A stretch of 64,000 nt of DNA from Parvibaculum sp. (GTDB taxonomy: Bacteria; Pseudomonadota; Alphaproteobacteria; Parvibaculales; Parvibaculaceae): contig NZNS01000005.1 in the NCBI GenBank assembly GCA_002694985.1, forward strand, positions 248,001 to 312,000, read 5' to 3'. The position numbers were made by a program, and so were the translations under genes. The notes under the pieces were generated by a model, which saw only the letters and a program-made list of their open reading frames with translations, ran no database searches and was not told where the DNA came from. Positions 1-9,292 of this stretch are shown here, piece after piece. Position 1 is the first letter of the stretch; each line of letters begins with the position of its first letter.

Positions 1-444
1 CAGCGTCTCGCGCTTGTCGGCGAGCTTCTTGCCCTGCGCGAGCCCGATCTCGACCTTAACGAGGCCCTGATCGTTAAAATACATCCGCAACGGCACAATG
101 GTCATGCCCTGCCGCTGAACGGCCGCGATCAGCTTGTCGATCTCGCGCCTGTGCAGGAGGAGTTTGCGGGGCCGCCGCGTCTCGTGATTGAACTGATTGG
201 CCTGCAGATAGACGGGGATATAGGCGTTCACGAGCATGATCTCGCCGTCGCGCGTCGCCTGGGCATAAGCCTCGTTGAGACTGCCTTGCCCCACGCGCAA
301 AGACTTCACCTCGCTGCCCTTGAGCTCGATGCCGGCTTCGAAAGTCTCGCCTATGCTGTAGTTGAAGCGCGCCTTGCGGTTATCCGCAATGATCTTCTGG
401 CCATCCACGGCCTTCCGTTTGGCGCCACCACTCTTGGAGGACAT
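1..444 (-). CDS. smpB: SsrA-binding protein SmpB (C-terminus cut by window)
   Basis: SmpB binds tmRNA and delivers it to stalled ribosomes for trans-translation. The 148 codons present begin [15 protein letters not shown] and contain the family landmarks: the early [11 protein letters not shown] segment, the [13 protein letters not shown] strand, and the late ADKRET motif that precedes the basic C-terminal tail. The family is usually about 150-160 residues, so only the last dozen or so residues lie outside the window. The gene is followed on the same strand order by dapA upstream at 484-1359, an arrangement common in alphaproteobacteria. The ATG at 444 starts the conserved N-terminus. The family call is secure. 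Confidence 0.95.
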   Translation of the reverse strand, partial: MSSKSGGAKRKAVDGQKIIADNRKARFNYSIGETFEAGIELKGSEVKSLRVGQGSLNEAYAQATRDGEIMLVNAYIPVYLQANQFNHETRRPRKLLLHRREIDKLIAAVQRQGMTIVPLRMYFNDQGLVKVEIGLAQGKKLADKRETL

Positions 445-483
445 TGCTCTCCGATTTCTAGCTCGCCACCGATCTCTGGCGCG

Positions 484-1359
484 TCAATTAAGCAGGCCAG
501 CATGCTGCATGGCGCTGCGCACTTTTTCCTCGGTTCCCGAACTGGCCGGCACCAGCGGCAGCCGCAGCTCATTCTCGCAGAACCCCAGCAGATGGGCCGC
601 ATACTTGGCAGGCGCCGGGTTCGGGTCGAGGAACAGCGCCGTGTGAAGCGGCATCAGCCGGTCCTGAATTTCAAGCGCCTTTGCGAAGTCCCCCGCAAGC
701 GTCGCTTTCTGGAATTCCGCACAAAGCGCCGGCGCAATATTCGCCGTGACGGAAATGCAGCCCACGCCGCCATGCGCATTGAACCCGAGCGCGGTCGCAT
801 CCTCGCCCGAAAGCTGACAAAATTCTGCACCCATCATTTGGCGTTGCTGGCTCACTCGCGCAAGGTTCGCCGTCGCATCCTTCACGCCCACGATATTCTT
901 CAACGCAAAGAGCCGCGTCATGGTTTCAAGCGAAATATCCACGATGGTTCGCCCGGGGATATTGTAGAGGATGATCGGAATATCGACCGCGTCGTTCACC
1001 GCCTTGAAGTGCTGGTAGATGCCTTCCTGCGAGGGCTTGTTGTAATAGCCGGTCACGCTGAGCACGGCATCCGCGCCCGCCTCCTTGGCAAAGGCCGTCA
1101 GCTCGATCGCCTCCACAGTGTTGTTGGACCCCGCCCCGGCGATCACGGGCACGCGGCCCCGCGCCGTTTCGATGCAGAGTTCCACAACGCGCTTATGCTC
1201 GTCATGGGAAAGTGTGGGCGATTCACCCGTCGTCCCGCAGGGAACAAGGCCGTGCGTGCCCTGCTCGATCTGCCATTCCACCAGTTTGACGAACGCAGCC
1301 TCATCCACCTTGCCGTCCTTGAACGGTGTAATGAGTGCGACGAACGATCCCTTGAACAT
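484..1359 (-). CDS. dapA: 4-hydroxy-tetrahydrodipicolinate synthase
   Basis: DapA condenses pyruvate with aspartate semialdehyde, the first committed step of lysine and diaminopimelate synthesis in the cytosol. From the ATG at 1359 the protein is 291 residues, the normal size. It begins [13 protein letters not shown]. The Schiff-base lysine is K160 in GVKDATAN, the catalytic tyrosine is Y132 in LYNIPGR, and the threonine pair is T43-T44 in CGTTGES; Y106 completes the proton relay. A longer in-frame reading from 1443 adds 28 residues unlike the family, so I reject that start. The gene lies 39 bp upstream of smpB and is divergent from the transglycosylase gene. Confidence 0.97.
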   Translation of the reverse strand: MFKGSFVALITPFKDGKVDEAAFVKLVEWQIEQGTHGLVPCGTTGESPTLSHDEHKRVVELCIETARGRVPVIAGAGSNNTVEAIELTAFAKEAGADAVLSVTGYYNKPSQEGIYQHFKAVNDAVDIPIILYNIPGRTIVDISLETMTRLFALKNIVGVKDATANLARVSQQRQMMGAEFCQLSGEDATALGFNAHGGVGCISVTANIAPALCAEFQKATLAGDFAKALEIQDRLMPLHTALFLDPNPAPAKYAAHLLGFCENELRLPLVPASSGTEEKVRSAMQHAGLLN

Positions 1360-1608
1360 GGCTTTAGGCTCCGTTTCCCCGATTTGCGCGGATGGGGTGC
1401 TCCCGAAGGCGCGCAAGATAACCATAAGCGGCAAACCCGGCAAGAAACCGCCGGTTCCGGCGCATATGGCCTATTGCGGCGCGTGTTAGCACATGAGTAG
1501 ACTCAATGGTGGATTATCTGAGCGTTGCAGCGTTTCACGCCAGATTTACCGCGCTATTGACGAACCCAAGGCCCCCCGCCGGGCTGGCCCGAGAGCGGTT
1601 CGGAAACT

Positions 1609-3909
1609 TTGTATCGGGTTTGCGCCTTGCGGACTGATTCCAGCTTCAGACTTCCTCGCCTCGCGGCTGCCATGGTGGCTGCGGTCTTTTTCGCTTGCGC
1701 AGTTTCCGCAGCGGCTTCCGCCGCGCTGCCGCTGCCTCGTCCCGGGGGCACCCAACTCCAGGCGGCAAGCGCATCGGAGCCCCTCCTCGCGGCTCCCCAG
1801 GCCCCGACCGCCACAGCGGGAACCTTCTCCGGTCTGAGCGCAGCGGACATGATGGCCGCCCGCGCCGCCTTCAATGAGGTCGACCGCGGCAACTGGGTTT
1901 CGGCAAACCGTTTCCGCTCCCAGATAAGCGACCCGACGGCTGCAAAGCTCATCGTCTGGACACGGCTTCTCTCCGACTCCAGTACAGCGACCTTTGCCGA
2001 AATCGTCACCTTCATGGAGCAGAATCCCGACTGGCCGCGGCTCTACATCCTCGAAATTCGGGCAGAAAAAGCCCTCCTCGCCTATCCGATGTCGGGCGAC
2101 GACATCATCGCCTGGTTTGTCGAGCATCCGCCCAGGACAGGCGAAGGCCGTATCCGCTATGGCAAGACGCTCCTGGAGGCTGGCCGTCAGGACGAAGGTG
2201 CCGAATGGATCCGTCGCGCATGGATCGAGAACGACTTCAGCACTTCCCGGCAAAAGGAAATCCTGGCCGCTTATGGCCGCTATCTGAACACCGAAGCACA
2301 GCAAGCGCGCCTTGCCCGCCTTCTCTGGGAACGGCGCACCGGCGACGCCCGCACCACTGCTGCGCTGGTTGGGCAGGCCGAACGTGCCCTTACCGACGCA
2401 CGTATCCAGTTCATCACCGGATCGAGCAAGGCGCCCTCCGCCCTGTCGCAAGTGCCTGCATCTCTGCGGACAGATGCCGGACTGCTGTACGATCAGGTGC
2501 GATATGAGCGCCGTCGCGGCAATGCGCACACCGCCCTGCCGCTCCTTCTCACGGCCCCTACCGAGCCGCACAAAATGGTGCGGCCCGATAGCTGGTGGGT
2601 GGAGCGCAAGATTCTCGCCCGCAAGGCCATGTCCGAAGGCCTCTATGAGCAGGCCTACAAGATCGCCGCCGGCAACGGCCTCACCGAAGGTGTCGATTTT
2701 GCGGAAGCCGAATTCATGGCAGGCTGGATCGGCCTTCAATATCTGAACCGCCCGGAAGCGGCTCTGGCGCACTTCCGCAAGCTCAGCAGCGGCGTCTCGA
2801 CGCCGATCAGCAAATCGCGCGCGGAATACTGGTCAGGACGCGCAGCCTCCGCATCGGGCGACAAGGAAAGTGCTGCCACTTATTATCGGCAGGCCGCCAC
2901 CTATCCGACAACTTTCTATGGGCAGCTCGCAACAGCCGCCCTCGCATCCAGCGGCAGCGACGGCAAGCTCCGTCTGCCGGGAACGCCCACCCGAACCGGC
3001 GACGTGAAAAAACGCTTCGACAGCCGCGAGCTCGTCCATGCCGCACGCATCCTGCAGGATCTCGACCGGGAGAAAACCCGCTGGACCTTCATGCTGCATC
3101 TTGCGGACATCATCGACGATCCCGCCGAGATCGCCGTCCTTTCCGATCTCGCGCTCTCCTTCGGTGACCGCAAGCTCTCTCTGCGCATCGCAAAGGCCGC
3201 CGCGCGCCGCAACATAGTGCTCACCGACTATGCCTATCCGACGGAGGCCATGCCGAAATGGACGCATCGCGGGCCGCCCGTCGAAACGGCTCTGGTCTAT
3301 GGTCTGTCGCGCCAGGAGAGCGAATTCGACCCCCAAGCCCTCAGCCCGGCAGGTGCGCGCGGTTTGATGCAGCTTATGCCGCGCACGGCGCGTATGGTCG
3401 CGGGCCAGGTCGGCCTGCCCTACTCATCCGCAAGGCTCACCGATCCCGTCTATAACGCAACGCTTGGCGCTGCCCATCTCGGCGATCTCGTGGAAAATGA
3501 ATTTTCCGGCTCCTACATCATGAGCATCGCCGCCTATAACGCCGGCGCATCGCGCGTCCGCCAATGGGTAACCCAGTATGGCGATCCCCGCTCGACGGCC
3601 GTCGATCCGATCGACTGGATCGAGAGCATCCCCTTTTCCGAAACACGCAATTACGTGCAGCGCGTGATGGAAAATCTCGAAGTCTATCGCGGACGCCTGA
3701 GCGGACAGACGGAACCCGTGCGCATAGAAGCCGACCTTGTTCGCTACCGTGGCGCGACGCCGATCACGACGCCCGCGCCCTCGCCGAGCCCATCGAACGT
3801 CCCGCTTGCGCCACCTTCCCTCGCCTCGCCCGCATCGAATGCACCAGTGCCGATAGCGACCCCCGCGGAAGGCGCGATGGCGCCTGTCGTCGAAGCCGGA
3901 GACAACTAA
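1609..3909 (+). CDS. slt: Soluble lytic murein transglycosylase (Slt family)
   Basis: This is a periplasmic muramidase-like enzyme that cleaves the MurNAc-GlcNAc bond to give 1,6-anhydromuropeptides. The N-terminus has a basic start and a hydrophobic Ala-rich signal segment. A long helical superhelix (U/L domain) follows. The C-terminal SLT domain has the catalytic glutamate E570 in SRQESEFD, then GLMQLMP and a late AYNAG motif. A Pro/Ala-rich tail of about 50 residues closes the protein. The start is uncertain: TTG at 1609 keeps the positively charged n-region, whereas the ATG at 1672 would leave a signal peptide with no basic residue. At 766 residues it is somewhat longer than E. coli Slt70. 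Confidence 0.93.
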   Translation: MYRVCALRTDSSFRLPRLAAAMVAAVFFACAVSAAASAALPLPRPGGTQLQAASASEPLLAAPQAPTATAGTFSGLSAADMMAARAAFNEVDRGNWVSANRFRSQISDPTAAKLIVWTRLLSDSSTATFAEIVTFMEQNPDWPRLYILEIRAEKALLAYPMSGDDIIAWFVEHPPRTGEGRIRYGKTLLEAGRQDEGAEWIRRAWIENDFSTSRQKEILAAYGRYLNTEAQQARLARLLWERRTGDARTTAALVGQAERALTDARIQFITGSSKAPSALSQVPASLRTDAGLLYDQVRYERRRGNAHTALPLLLTAPTEPHKMVRPDSWWVERKILARKAMSEGLYEQAYKIAAGNGLTEGVDFAEAEFMAGWIGLQYLNRPEAALAHFRKLSSGVSTPISKSRAEYWSGRAASASGDKESAATYYRQAATYPTTFYGQLATAALASSGSDGKLRLPGTPTRTGDVKKRFDSRELVHAARILQDLDREKTRWTFMLHLADIIDDPAEIAVLSDLALSFGDRKLSLRIAKAAARRNIVLTDYAYPTEAMPKWTHRGPPVETALVYGLSRQESEFDPQALSPAGARGLMQLMPRTARMVAGQVGLPYSSARLTDPVYNATLGAAHLGDLVENEFSGSYIMSIAAYNAGASRVRQWVTQYGDPRSTAVDPIDWIESIPFSETRNYVQRVMENLEVYRGRLSGQTEPVRIEADLVRYRGATPITTPAPSPSPSNVPLAPPSLASPASNAPVPIATPAEGAMAPVVEAGDN

Positions 3910-4010
3910 ATCCGGGGCCAACTGGAGCGGATCGCCGCCCGCGATTCGTGAAGGCTTGCGGGGGCTGTCCCTCTCCACCATGATCTCTCCCCATATTCGC
4001 GGAGCCCTCC

Positions 4011-4883
4011 ATGCCGCCCTCTCATCGCGACCTTTTCTACACAAGTCAGGACGGACTGAAGCTCTACGCACGAGACTATGGCGAGCGTACGGCCCCCGGT
4101 ACGCCGGTCATCTGCCTTCCCGGTCTGACGCGAAACTCGAAAGACTTCGAACCGCTTGCCGAACATCTCTCGGCCAGCCGCCGCGTCATCTGCCCGGATC
4201 TGCGAGGCCGCGGCCGGTCCGGTTATTGCGACAACTGGTCGGACTACACGCCGGCTCATGAAATGATGGACACGCTCGACCTGATGGGTGCTGCCGGCGT
4301 CGGCCAGGCCGTCTTTGCCGGCACATCGCGCGGCGGTCTGATCATCATGGCGCTTGCCGCCTTCCGACCAAACGTCATCAAGGCCGCAATACTGAATGAC
4401 ATCGGCCCCGAAGTGGAGCCAAAAGGCATTGCACGCATCGCTAGCTATGTCGGCGTCACGGAAATACCGAAGACATGGGACGAAGCCGCCGTGAAGCTTC
4501 GCATGATGAACGAGCGTGAATTCCCGAACCTGTCTGCCGAAGCCTGGCGCGCATTCGCGCACCGCACCTTCGCGGAAGAACATGCCGCGCCGAAGATGGA
4601 CTACGATCCAAAAATCGGCACAGCCATGCGCAAGGAACTTGAAGCATCGAAAGGCAAAATCCCCACCCTCTGGCCTCAGTTCAAGTCCCTCTCCCAGATG
4701 CCGCTTCTCGCCATACGCGGGGAAAACTCCGATATCCTGACCGCGGACATTGTGGCCCGCATGACCGAAGCCAACCCCGCCATGAAGAGCGTGGTCGCAA
4801 AGGACAGGGGCCATGCGCCGTTCCTAGACGAGCCAGAAGTACTTGCTGCCGTTGACGAGTTCCTCGCCACCGAAAAACTCTAG
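4011..4883 (+). CDS. Alpha/beta-fold hydrolase
   Basis: This 290-residue protein is a cytosolic alpha/beta hydrolase of unknown substrate. The nucleophile is S106 in GTSRGG. The oxyanion strand is CLPGLTRNS near residue 36, an acid is probable in NSDIL near residue 243, and the catalytic histidine is H268 in DRGHAPF. A PDLRGRGRSG motif after the second strand is typical of the epoxide hydrolase/haloperoxidase branch. The ATG at 4011 is preceded by a GGAG-type ribosome binding site. Its stop overlaps by 4 bp the stop of the convergent gene at 4880. The substrate cannot be read from the sequence. Confidence 0.88.
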   Translation: MPPSHRDLFYTSQDGLKLYARDYGERTAPGTPVICLPGLTRNSKDFEPLAEHLSASRRVICPDLRGRGRSGYCDNWSDYTPAHEMMDTLDLMGAAGVGQAVFAGTSRGGLIIMALAAFRPNVIKAAILNDIGPEVEPKGIARIASYVGVTEIPKTWDEAAVKLRMMNEREFPNLSAEAWRAFAHRTFAEEHAAPKMDYDPKIGTAMRKELEASKGKIPTLWPQFKSLSQMPLLAIRGENSDILTADIVARMTEANPAMKSVVAKDRGHAPFLDEPEVLAAVDEFLATEKL

Positions 4884-5590
4884 GAACAGCGTACACGGAG
4901 CATTCGCGTCGCCCCCTTCTGGAATTCAAATGGCACGGGAACGATATCGACTTCGGCACCACCCCGCCGCAGCTCATTCATGACACCCGGCAGATGGCTC
5001 GAAGGCAACCCCTCCAGATTGACAAGCGGGAAAACCCGCACTTCTTCTGCGACACGCAGCAACTCGCGGAGCGCCGCGAGGTGAAAGCCGAAATCAAGAT
5101 CGTCTCCGTAGAGAAACAATAGATGCGAGACAAGCGCGAGACGGAAAGAGCCGTCATTGAATGGAAGAAATGGCAGCGACGCCGGCACATAACGCCCGTC
5201 CGCTTTCCCCGCTTCAAAGTCCGCCAAAAAAAGATCCAGCGCCTCCCGCCGAATCCTGTGAACGGCAGCTTCCGAACCGTACTGGCTCCAGTTGAAGCGA
5301 TAGGACGCTCGCCGCATTCCCGCTCGCATGGCGTTCGCGGTTTCCTCGAAGCGCTGGCTTATATCCTCCGGCTCAAGCGCATAAACCGGATCGGCGGCAA
5401 TAACGGGACGCCCGGCGGCAGCCGCCTCTGCGGCAAAGGAGGAAGGGCCGCCCCCTGCATCCAGCACCGGGACGCAGGACGCAAGATCGCCAAGTCCGAA
5501 AAATGCACGATACTCCCACAGCCGCCTACCCCAGGGCACGACACCGTCGAGCTCGAACTCCCTCGGGGATTCGCTGACACAGGCTTTCAT
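4880..5590 (-). CDS. SAM-dependent methyltransferase-like protein
   Basis: This 236-residue cytosolic protein looks like a divergent class I methyltransferase. A glycine-rich motif I equivalent, VLDAGGGPSSFAAEAAAAG, is followed by an acidic end of strand two in IAADPVYAL. A later LALVSHLLFLY strand matches the motif IV position. The C-terminal strands fit the Rossmann-like fold. I chose the ATG at 5590 because GGAG lies 7 bases before it; a longer frame from 5701 runs through a terminator-like hairpin. It is convergent with the hydrolase gene. The methyl acceptor is unknown, and a fold without activity is possible. Confidence 0.7.
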   Translation of the reverse strand: MKACVSESPREFELDGVVPWGRRLWEYRAFFGLGDLASCVPVLDAGGGPSSFAAEAAAAGRPVIAADPVYALEPEDISQRFEETANAMRAGMRRASYRFNWSQYGSEAAVHRIRREALDLFLADFEAGKADGRYVPASLPFLPFNDGSFRLALVSHLLFLYGDDLDFGFHLAALRELLRVAEEVRVFPLVNLEGLPSSHLPGVMNELRRGGAEVDIVPVPFEFQKGATRMLRVRCS

Positions 5591-5647
5591 CTCGCTTCTC
5601 CTTGGCTGCCGGCCCGGCCGCACCTGGAAGCGCTTTCCGATGAATAT

Positions 5648-5685
5648 CTCAAACGAAAAGGCCGCCTCCAGAGGGGGCGGCCTTG
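5648..5685 (-). terminator. Rho-independent terminator after the betaine methyltransferase genes
   Basis: Read on the minus strand, a 9-bp GC-rich stem (arms at 5676-5684 and 5659-5667) is followed by TTTTCGTTT. It lies between the dimethylglycine methyltransferase stop at 5830 and the next minus-strand gene at 5590, so it should end the betaine transcript. Confidence 0.75.
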
Positions 5686-5716
5686 TCCGGTACGATCGCA
5701 AACAGACGACGTTACG

Positions 5717-5806
5717 GGGCCACCCTCCGGGTGGTCCACCAGTTGCCCTGCATGTGAGCCGACTGCGTCATCATTCGATCCTTGAGTGCCGGAAAAAGCT
5801 CCGGCA
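5717..5806 (-). other. Two hairpins in the 3' untranslated region of the betaine transcript
   Basis: A 9+3+9 inverted repeat at 5717-5737 (one G-U pair) and a 7+6+7 inverted repeat at 5787-5806 lie between the SDMT stop and the terminator. Neither has a U-tract. They may stabilise the 3' end of the mRNA; no known RNA family was recognised. Confidence 0.4.
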
Positions 5807-5829
5807 ACGGGAAATCTAGGTCTCCCGGC

Positions 5830-6666
5830 TTACTTTGCCAAGCGGTAATGCATGACGCCCCAGGCGAGATAGCCCTTGTCCGCGCCATCGACCCAGTGGC
5901 CGAGCCCCTTGATCATGTTGTCGAGATAGGTCGTGCTCGAGCCCTTGGTCAGCCGCTCATAATTCGCCTTGAGTTCCTCGCCAACGCGCCAATAGTGACG
6001 GCGAAGCTGGTGCGTCATCTCCTTGACGTCCACCTTCTCGAAACCGCGTGCCGTCAGTTCCCTGTCGTAGAAGCCGAAGCTGCCCAGCGTTTCGAGATGG
6101 ATACGATCGAGGATCGGCTGAAGCACACCTTCCGGGCAATCATCCGACTGCATCGGATCGGTGAAGATGAACTGGCCACCGGGCTTCAGCACACGCTTCA
6201 CTTCGTCGAGCACACGCGGACGATTGCCGCTGTGCAGGATCGCATCCTGCGACCACACAACGTCAACGGTGTTGTCCTCGGCCGGGATGGCTTCAAAATC
6301 GCCGTAAAGAACTTCGATCTTGTCCTCAAGGCCGGCCTTCTTGTTCAGCTCGCGATTGAGAGTGTTCTGCTTCTCGCTGATGTTTACGCAGATGACCTTG
6401 CAGCCATAGGTCTTGGCGAGATGCCGCGCGGCGCCGCCATATCCCGCGCCGATGTCAAGAACGACGGTGTTCGCATCAATACCGTCGAGCATCGATGCCA
6501 GCGTCTCGTCGTTACGATGGCTCGCAGGGACGATCGGCTCATTATCGTCCTTGTACATCCCGATATGGATGTCTTCACCACCCCAGATGGTGAAGTAGAA
6601 CGAGTCCGCGTCCGGACTGTCGTAATAGGCTTCTGCCTGAGCGACAGCGTTCGATTTACTCGTCAT
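5830..6666 (-). CDS. Sarcosine/dimethylglycine N-methyltransferase
   Basis: SDMT transfers methyl groups from S-adenosylmethionine to sarcosine and dimethylglycine, giving glycine betaine. From the ATG at 6666 it has 278 residues beginning MTSKSNAVAQAEAYYDSPDA. The family signature FYFTIWGGEDIHIGMY is present. The SAM-binding motif I, VLDIGAGYGG, is at about residues 69-78, and the motif around DAILHSG follows. The start overlaps the end of the upstream glycine methyltransferase gene by 11 bp, which argues for translational coupling. This order matches halophile betaine operons of the Ectothiorhodospira/Actinopolyspora type. A longer frame from 6735 would run deep into the neighbour and was rejected. 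Confidence 0.92.
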   Translation of the reverse strand: MTSKSNAVAQAEAYYDSPDADSFYFTIWGGEDIHIGMYKDDNEPIVPASHRNDETLASMLDGIDANTVVLDIGAGYGGAARHLAKTYGCKVICVNISEKQNTLNRELNKKAGLEDKIEVLYGDFEAIPAEDNTVDVVWSQDAILHSGNRPRVLDEVKRVLKPGGQFIFTDPMQSDDCPEGVLQPILDRIHLETLGSFGFYDRELTARGFEKVDVKEMTHQLRRHYWRVGEELKANYERLTKGSSTTYLDNMIKGLGHWVDGADKGYLAWGVMHYRLAK

Positions 6667-7465
6667 TATAGGTTTTCTCCGCAACGTGAATGAAGAAGTC
6701 GGCATCTTCGTCTTTGTAGTCTTCTTCGAAATCACCGTAGGTGACGACCTTCTGGAAGCCGATTTCGTGCATGAGGCGGCGCGTATAGGCCTTGCGCAGC
6801 GGGAACATGTTCAGGTGATAGACGCTGTCGTCCGGGAACGTGTAACGGAAGCGCGCCAGAGAATCGTCGACATGTTCCGGCTCGGCCGTCACCTGGTCTC
6901 CGCAGTAATAATATTTGTGCTTCGTGCTGAAGCCGCGGTCGAGGATGGCGTCATAGTTGCGCTGATCAAGGATAAGGATGCCGTCATGCTTCAGCGCCGC
7001 ATAGAACTCGGCAAGCGCACGACGACGATCCTTTTCTTCGAAAAGATGCGTGAACGAGTTACCGAGGCAGATAATCGCGTCGTATTTTCCGTGAACATCC
7101 TTGTTGAGCCAGCGCCAGTCCGCATGAACCGTCTGCATGACAAAGCCATGATCACGCGCATTTCCGAAAGCTTTCGAGAGCATTTCCGCAGCGCCGTCGA
7201 CGCTCGTCACATCGAAGCCTGCCTTTAGAAGCTGCACGGAATTGAATCCCGTTCCCGTTGCGACATCGAGAATCTTGTGCTTCCCGCGCTTCCTGAGGAT
7301 GTCGATGAAGAACTCCCCTTCACTTTTCGCGCGGCTCTCCCAATCGATCAGGTCGTCCCATTTTTCAACAAAGGATTCGGTGTATTCGTGCTGATAGTGA
7401 TCGGTTTCGCGCACGGCAAGCGGATCTTCACCGAATTCCTGTTGCTTTTTCTTGGTCTGTTCCAT
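6656..7465 (-). CDS. Glycine/sarcosine N-methyltransferase
   Basis: GSMT methylates glycine to sarcosine and then to dimethylglycine, the first two of three SAM-dependent steps to glycine betaine, a cytosolic compatible solute. The 269-residue protein has motif I, ILDVATGTGFNS, near residues 65-76. An acidic strand-two end follows in SVDGAAEM, and the substrate-side stretch LDQRNYDAIL fits GSMT. The ATG at 7465 has an AAGGA ribosome binding site. It is the first gene of a two-gene operon with the SDMT gene. The MscS-type channel gene lies just upstream on the same strand, which suggests a shared role in osmotic stress. Confidence 0.92.
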   Translation of the reverse strand: MEQTKKKQQEFGEDPLAVRETDHYQHEYTESFVEKWDDLIDWESRAKSEGEFFIDILRKRGKHKILDVATGTGFNSVQLLKAGFDVTSVDGAAEMLSKAFGNARDHGFVMQTVHADWRWLNKDVHGKYDAIICLGNSFTHLFEEKDRRRALAEFYAALKHDGILILDQRNYDAILDRGFSTKHKYYYCGDQVTAEPEHVDDSLARFRYTFPDDSVYHLNMFPLRKAYTRRLMHEIGFQKVVTYGDFEEDYKDEDADFFIHVAEKTYNDE

Positions 7466-7842
7466 GATGACGTTCCTTCGGGATATGACGGCGACCGCAC
7501 GCGCGATTCCTCAGCCGCCAAAAGCATAAACGGCACCAGCCATAAAACGGCCGGCAACCTATGAGATCGGTTTTCTGAGCCCGCAAAAGGTAAGCCGCGC
7601 AGATGCACGAAAACGGGCCGCATCCCTAAACGCCGGCAGAAAAGCGGCAAGGCAGCAACGCTGCGGGATACGACTGGGGACAGCGCCGCACGCGTGTGGT
7701 ACGACCTATGTGAATGCCCTCTCAGCGCAGGCAAGCTAACAAAGCCCGCCTCCACTAGCAACCGTGCAACTCAAACTTCACTGGAAGTCACGCTTTTCGG
7801 CTGATTTCACACATTCAGGGCGGATTTACTCCGCATCTGCCT
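7466..7842. other. Gene-free region upstream of the betaine operon
   Basis: This 377-bp stretch lies between the MscS gene stop and the GSMT start. It should hold the betaine operon promoter. A minus-strand open frame runs through it but its composition is unlike a protein. I looked for SAH, SAM and glycine riboswitch cores and found none I could support. Confidence 0.5.
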
Positions 7843-8991
7843 TCAACTGCTGTCATCTGCGTCTTTTGCAGGAATATCGTCAATTTCGGCAGATATCGGA
7901 GCGCGTTCGCCTTTGATCGACGCGCTGCGCACTTGCGGCAGGCAATCGGGATGGTTGTCGCGAATCCAGGCAACAAGCCTTTCCCGGATATTGCAGCGTA
8001 AATCCCACGCATCGGGCGATGTACGCGCGCTGACCAACGCACGTATTTCTATCGTACGATCATTCGCATCCGTTACTTGTATGACCGCCACTTTGCCGTC
8101 CCATAACGGATCGTCCTTCACGAGTTTGCCGAGACACTCGCGCAGTTCCTCCACCGGCAATGTGTAGTCCGCGTGAAGAAACACCGTGCCGATGATCGAC
8201 GCGCTCTCGCGTGTCCAGTTGGTGAAGGGATTTTGAATGAAATAGGAAAGCGGCACGATAAGCCGTCGCCAGTCCCATATGCGGATGACAACGTAGGTGC
8301 CGGTGATTTCCTCGATCCAGCCCCACTCGCCTTCCACAACCACCGCATCGTCGATGCGGATCGGCTGTGTTATCGCAATCTGGATACCTGCAATAAGGTT
8401 CTCCAGCACCGGCCGCGCTGCCAGCCCAAGTATGAGACCGGCCGCACCCGCCGACGCAAAGATGCTGACGCCATATTGCCGGACCGACTCGAACGTCATC
8501 AATCCAGCGCCCAATGCCAGCAGCACGATCAGCGTATTTGCCACGCGCCGCAGGATGCGGATCTGCGTCACATACTTTCTCGCCTGCAGGTTGTCCGCCA
8601 GATCGAGGCGGAAACGCGCCAGATAAACGTCACTCACGATGTGCACGGTGGAGATGGCGGTCCAGCCAATAATGGCGCAAAGCAAAGCGCCCAGGACGGA
8701 ACTCCATGTCGAGAGTGCGCCCTCGCTGAGCGGCGCCGCCTGTAACACCAGGGTAAAGGCGATGAAGAGTATGATCGTCCTTGTCAGGCTCCGCGTCCGG
8801 CGAAGAAGGGTCTGAACATAGATGGCGCGGCCGGAAAACGCCCTCATCAGCAGCCTGATGGCAATGCTGTGGATCGGCACGGCCACCGCAGCTGCCGCCA
8901 CAAGCAGCGCCAGTGTCATCGCCCAATCAGGCATCCAGTCAACGACTTCAAAAACTTGCGCGAAGAAATTTTCCGACAACGGAAACTCCAT
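7843..8991 (-). CDS. MscS-family mechanosensitive ion channel
   Basis: This inner-membrane channel opens under membrane tension to release solutes after hypo-osmotic shock. Of 382 residues, the N-terminal part has four or so hydrophobic segments. The pore-lining TM3 region is AGAAGLILGLAARPVLENLIAG, roughly residues 180-200, with the expected Ala/Gly packing. The beta domain follows, with DAVVVEGEWGWIEEITGTY (PIR-type strand pattern) and the VPLSYFIQNPFTNWTR motif. A cytoplasmic alpha/beta domain ends the protein. The ATG at 8991 begins a family-like N-terminus. It lies upstream of the betaine genes on the same strand, which fits osmoadaptation. The integrated element starts about 160 bp beyond its start. 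Confidence 0.9.
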   Translation of the reverse strand: MEFPLSENFFAQVFEVVDWMPDWAMTLALLVAAAAVAVPIHSIAIRLLMRAFSGRAIYVQTLLRRTRSLTRTIILFIAFTLVLQAAPLSEGALSTWSSVLGALLCAIIGWTAISTVHIVSDVYLARFRLDLADNLQARKYVTQIRILRRVANTLIVLLALGAGLMTFESVRQYGVSIFASAGAAGLILGLAARPVLENLIAGIQIAITQPIRIDDAVVVEGEWGWIEEITGTYVVIRIWDWRRLIVPLSYFIQNPFTNWTRESASIIGTVFLHADYTLPVEELRECLGKLVKDDPLWDGKVAVIQVTDANDRTIEIRALVSARTSPDAWDLRCNIRERLVAWIRDNHPDCLPQVRSASIKGERAPISAEIDDIPAKDADDSS

Positions 8992-9155
8992 ATCAGGCTG
9001 TCACGCCGATATGGATAACCTAGCCCTGTGCCACCGCAGAGCAAGACCCGGTCGCGGGCAGCTTCTTCTCGATGGAGTCCGAAAAGGTGCTTCGCCACTT
9101 GCGCTAAGCGCGGGCGGGCCCGCAGGCTTCCAGGTTCATTCTCGAAAAATCGGGG

Positions 9156-9173
9156 AAAATGGCGGAGAGGATG
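9156..9173. other. Left attachment repeat (att core)
   Basis: The 18 bases aaaatggcggagaggatg match 15750-15767 exactly, where they form the 3' end of tRNA-Ser plus four flanking bases. Identity stops immediately on both sides, apart from the host A-run. This marks the distal junction of the island. Confidence 0.85.
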
Positions 9174-9292
9174 TCTTTAGAACTTACATCCGGCGCGGTT
9201 TTAGAAGGCTCGATAAGTCCTTATTTTACAGTCGTTTATGCCGATTAGCGTCCGAAATCGTCCAATATGGATTGCCAAAATCCGGCTCATAT

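Noticed and set aside
151..1500. Long plus-strand ORF opposite smpB and dapA
   Set aside because: It is the antisense frame of two secure genes with biased third positions; the product is Arg/His-rich and has no fold signature.
7348..7761. Minus-strand ORF upstream of and overlapping GSMT
   Set aside because: Cys/Arg/Ser/Leu-rich composition, no ribosome binding site, and an overlap with the well-defined GSMT in another frame.
7466..7842. Possible riboswitch (SAH, SAM or glycine) before the betaine operon
   Set aside because: A CTGAGAGG word drew attention, but no conserved core or stem set of these classes could be built.
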